Below, one piece after another: positions 61,509 to 64,000 of a stretch of 64,000 nt of DNA. Below the pieces are notes generated by a model that was given only the letters and a program-made list of their open reading frames with translations, was not told the DNA's origin and did no database searches. This DNA comes from Saccharospirillum impatiens DSM 12546. Its GTDB lineage: Bacteria; Pseudomonadota; Gammaproteobacteria; Pseudomonadales; Natronospirillaceae. Both the position numbers and the translations under genes were made by a program. The stretch is from the NCBI RefSeq assembly GCF_000423605.1, contig NZ_AUIH01000012.1:1-64000 (forward strand). The letters are read 5' to 3'. Each line of letters starts with the position of its first letter. Within the stretch, counting starts at the first letter, position 1.

Positions 61509-63998
61509 TCAGTGCACTTGAATGGGTGACGCCGCCAGCTGCATTTGGTGGCGTTGCTTCACCAGCGCCAGGAGGGTATCGGCCGACAATGCCTGACTGA
61601 CCAGGCCCCCCTGGGCTATATCGCAGCCCAGTTTTTTAAGCATCCGCAATTGCGCCGGCTGTTCAACCGGGCTGGCGACGACGGCCAGGTTCAAGCTGTG
61701 CGCCATCTCGATCACCGCCTTAAGGACTGGCTGCTGGCCTTTGGCGACCGCCTCCCGCACCAGATTCTGCGCCAGGCTCAGAGCATCGACCGGCAAGTGC
61801 TTCAGATGACTCAGCGACGACTGACCCGCCCCAAAGTCACCCAACACCAGTTTCACCCCGAGCCGTGACAGCCGGTCCAACACCCCGCGCACGTGGGTTA
61901 CATCTGCCATCAACTGGCTTTCGGTCACCACCAGTTCGAGCGCGTCGCTGGCCAACCCCGTTTGGGCCAATACCGCGCTGACCTGGTCTACAAAGTCATC
62001 GTCGTCAAGCTGATTGCTGGCCAGGCGCAGCGACAGACGCACCGTTTCACATCCTTCTCGCTGCCAGCGCACTGCCTCAGTGCAACTCTGACAGAGATAC
62101 CAGTACTGCAGCGACTGACCCAGCCCGACAGACTGAGCCATCGACAACAGCACATCCGATTCCAGTCGACCGTAAACCGGGTGATGCCAGCTGACGCGGG
62201 CGTCGACGCCCTCCAACCGCCCACTTTCCAGGCGAGTGCGCGGCCAGAAATCAAGACGCAGCAATTGCCCGTCAAGCGCTTGTCTGAATTCCCGGGCCCA
62301 GGCGTCACCCAACTGCGGCAACCCTGGTGGATAAGCCGCATGGTAATTGATGCCATTGCCTCCAGCCGCGCTGGCCTGAATCATTGCCTGCTGCGACAGC
62401 GTCAGCAGGGTATCGATGTTATCGGACTGCACCCGACACACCCCGATGCTGGCGGTCACCGACACCACCTGATCGTCGATCAGCATCGGCCGGGCCACTT
62501 CCTGCAACAGCGCATTCAAGCATTCCTCCAGTGTCGTCCGGTCGCCTTCGTATTCAAGGAACAGTCCAAAGCGGTCGCCGCCGAGCCGCGCTACCCAGCG
62601 CAGCGGGTCGTTCTGGTTGGTCAGCCTGGCAGCGACATCGCGCAACAACTGATCACCGGTATCGGTTCCGACATGACGGTTCAGCGCGGCGAAGTCGTCC
62701 AGATTCAGAATGGCGATGGCATAGTGATCGGGTAACAAGGGTTCATGCTGGTGAAACCCGGACAGCAACTCCTGAAAAAAGCGCCGGTTGTAAACACCGG
62801 TCAGCGCGTCGTAGGCATCTTTGTCGGTTGGAATCAGGCCATTATAGCGCTGCGACAAATCCTGGCAGATACCGAGAAAGTGGCTGATGCTGCGGTCTTT
62901 GCTGCGCACGGCGGTCAGCGTCAACAACACTTGAATGCGGCGCGAACCACTGACTCTGATCACCAAATCGCCATGCCAGCGGCCATTGTTCAACAGCGCC
63001 TTGGCTATGTGCTGCGACTGATGAGTCGGCATAACCGCAAACAGATCACGCCCCAGTAACTGGCTTTTCTGCATGCCCACGATCTGGCTGAACATTCGGT
63101 TCGCCGTTTTGAAACGCTGATCCCGCCCGAGCACAAACACCCCGTCCGAGCTGTTGTTAAACAGCGAGGCCGACAAACGCAATTCCTCACGCTGGCGCAT
63201 ATCGCTGCTGATGTCACGGCGTGTACCCACCATGCGCACAGCCTGACCCGTAGCGGAACGTTCAATCACCCGGCCACTGTCTTCCAGCCAGACTGGCTCG
63301 GCGTCATTGTCCGTCAACAAGCGATAGCGGGCATGGTAAAAATCGCTGCGCCGGGTCAGGTGAGCCGACAGTGCGCGTTTGACCTGACAGCGGTCATCCG
63401 GATGCACCCGCGCAACCAGATTGACACCATCTTCAGCACTGGCCGTCTCACCGAAGAACCGATGCTGATCCGAATGGTAGACACGACGGGCCGTAATATC
63501 CCAGTCCCAAAAACCGATGCCACTGGCGGTCATTGCCAGGTTCATTTGTTCTTCATGCTTGATCAGCGACTGATTGACCTGTTTGCGCAACGCAACCTCT
63601 TCCTGCAGGCGTTCATTACTCTGGTGTAACGCCCGGGTGCGCTCCCCGACAGTGGCTTCCAGAGTGTCGCGGTTGCGCGCCAGTAACGCATTCAGCCGCT
63701 TGTTGACCAAAGCGCGGCGAGTAGCGCGACGCGCCATCAAATGCCCCTGCCAGGCTCCCAGCAGCACCATGCTCATCAGTGGCAGGTGCACGTCGATCAG
63801 GGTTTCGGTCGGCAGTGGCGGGCCAACAAACATGGGCAGTACCATCACCGGTGCCCAGGCAGCCAAAAACGCGCGCCAATGCGCATACAGCGCGATAGAC
63901 GCCATTCCCACATAAGCAATTGAGAGCGTCAGGCACAGCCCGCCATAGTGAGCTTCATACCCCCAAACAGAAGACTGCAGCGCCGTCATAACCACCAC
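61509..63998 (-). CDS. PAS-GGDEF-EAL protein with degenerate catalytic motifs, N-terminus cut by the window
   Basis: 829 residues are visible from a GTG at the edge; more may lie upstream. Four hydrophobic segments (about 8-95) form a membrane anchor. A PAS domain (about 150-260) with a WDWDITARRVYHSDQHRFFG motif and a second PAS (about 275-390) follow. The GGDEF domain (about 405-560) reads LGGDRF instead of GG(D/E)EF. The EAL domain (about 575-820) reads GVDARVSW where EALLRW is expected, and GDFGAGQSSL lacks the first Asp of DDFGTG. Both active sites therefore look dead, and the protein is better viewed as a c-di-GMP-binding receptor than an enzyme. Confidence 0.82.
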   Translation of the reverse strand: MVVMTALQSSVWGYEAHYGGLCLTLSIAYVGMASIALYAHWRAFLAAWAPVMVLPMFVGPPLPTETLIDVHLPLMSMVLLGAWQGHLMARRATRRALVNKRLNALLARNRDTLEATVGERTRALHQSNERLQEEVALRKQVNQSLIKHEEQMNLAMTASGIGFWDWDITARRVYHSDQHRFFGETASAEDGVNLVARVHPDDRCQVKRALSAHLTRRSDFYHARYRLLTDNDAEPVWLEDSGRVIERSATGQAVRMVGTRRDISSDMRQREELRLSASLFNNSSDGVFVLGRDQRFKTANRMFSQIVGMQKSQLLGRDLFAVMPTHQSQHIAKALLNNGRWHGDLVIRVSGSRRIQVLLTLTAVRSKDRSISHFLGICQDLSQRYNGLIPTDKDAYDALTGVYNRRFFQELLSGFHQHEPLLPDHYAIAILNLDDFAALNRHVGTDTGDQLLRDVAARLTNQNDPLRWVARLGGDRFGLFLEYEGDRTTLEECLNALLQEVARPMLIDDQVVSVTASIGVCRVQSDNIDTLLTLSQQAMIQASAAGGNGINYHAAYPPGLPQLGDAWAREFRQALDGQLLRLDFWPRTRLESGRLEGVDARVSWHHPVYGRLESDVLLSMAQSVGLGQSLQYWYLCQSCTEAVRWQREGCETVRLSLRLASNQLDDDDFVDQVSAVLAQTGLASDALELVVTESQLMADVTHVRGVLDRLSRLGVKLVLGDFGAGQSSLSHLKHLPVDALSLAQNLVREAVAKGQQPVLKAVIEMAHSLNLAVVASPVEQPAQLRMLKKLGCDIAQGGLVSQALSADTLLALVKQRHQMQLAASPIQVH

Positions 63999-64000
63999 GG

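Noticed and set aside
1-64000. CRISPR arrays, tRNA and rRNA genes
   Set aside because: Reading the intergenic stretches by eye showed no evenly spaced repeats and no cloverleaf or rRNA-like sequence; a tRNA scan would be needed to exclude weak cases.

Overview
The window looks like chromosomal DNA of a marine or saline gammaproteobacterium of the Oceanospirillales type. A Saccharospirillum- or Reinekea-like genome is my best guess, from the mix of typA, rppH-ptsP, hslR-hslO, cysQ, PA3496-family and HlyU-family genes and moderately high GC. No rRNA, tRNA, CRISPR array or prophage was seen. Coding is dense on both strands, with ordinary housekeeping genes and a few accessory blocks.

Layout. 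1-400: AT-rich edge with the possible 3' end of a transposase. 436-4155: minus-strand row of mscS-like channel, alpha/beta hydrolase, two GFA-family zinc proteins, a two-TM channel-like protein and a frameshifted GNAT gene. 4677-10189: sugar locus of an ArsR-type regulator divergent from two ABC permeases, a binding protein and a GH5-like glycosidase; no ATPase is present. 10278-24324: a 14 kb minus-strand operon for three giant exported proteins (2195, 1098 and 1380 aa) that I cannot assign to a known system. 24.7-38.4 kb: housekeeping block (Dabb protein, GST, typA, hybrid kinase, ptsP, rppH, HAD phosphatase, imelysin-like lipoprotein, cysQ, hslR, hslO, hlyU). 38.4-39.2 kb: a gene-free stretch with a canonical sigma-54 promoter, a run of CA motifs and a terminator. 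39.2-47.5 kb: MBL hydrolase, LysE-type exporter, a lipoprotein behind tandem Pho boxes, GNAT, and a Fur-type iron(III) ABC transporter. 48-64 kb: pldA, a periplasmic binding protein, MoxR/VWA pair, sirtuin, thioesterase, DUF2007 protein, ion channel, exonuclease with a CNB-CBS-DUF294 protein, an orphan TRAP binding protein, a small PA3496-like protein, and a GGDEF-EAL protein cut by the right edge.

The most interesting signal is the 38.8-39.05 kb element. It looks like a sigma-54-driven, CrcZ-like decoy RNA. Matching CA motifs sit on the ribosome-binding sites of the first permease and the binding protein of the sugar locus, so both the decoy and candidate targets of a Hfq/Crc-type carbon catabolite control would be in one window. 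Other regulatory signals are four phased Pho-box half-sites at 40.9 kb, a Fur box on the fbpA-like promoter at 43.38 kb and a 16-bp operator-like palindrome in the sugar divergon.

The intergenic space is also rich in repeats: two 272-bp inverted copies of a CTAG-flanked MITE whose ends supply stop codons of neighbouring genes; a four-member family with a conserved core and stems that differ between copies but stay complementary; a three-member family with a GGAAC/GTTCC hairpin; and one 158-bp palindrome. All function calls come from reading motifs by eye; no database search was possible.
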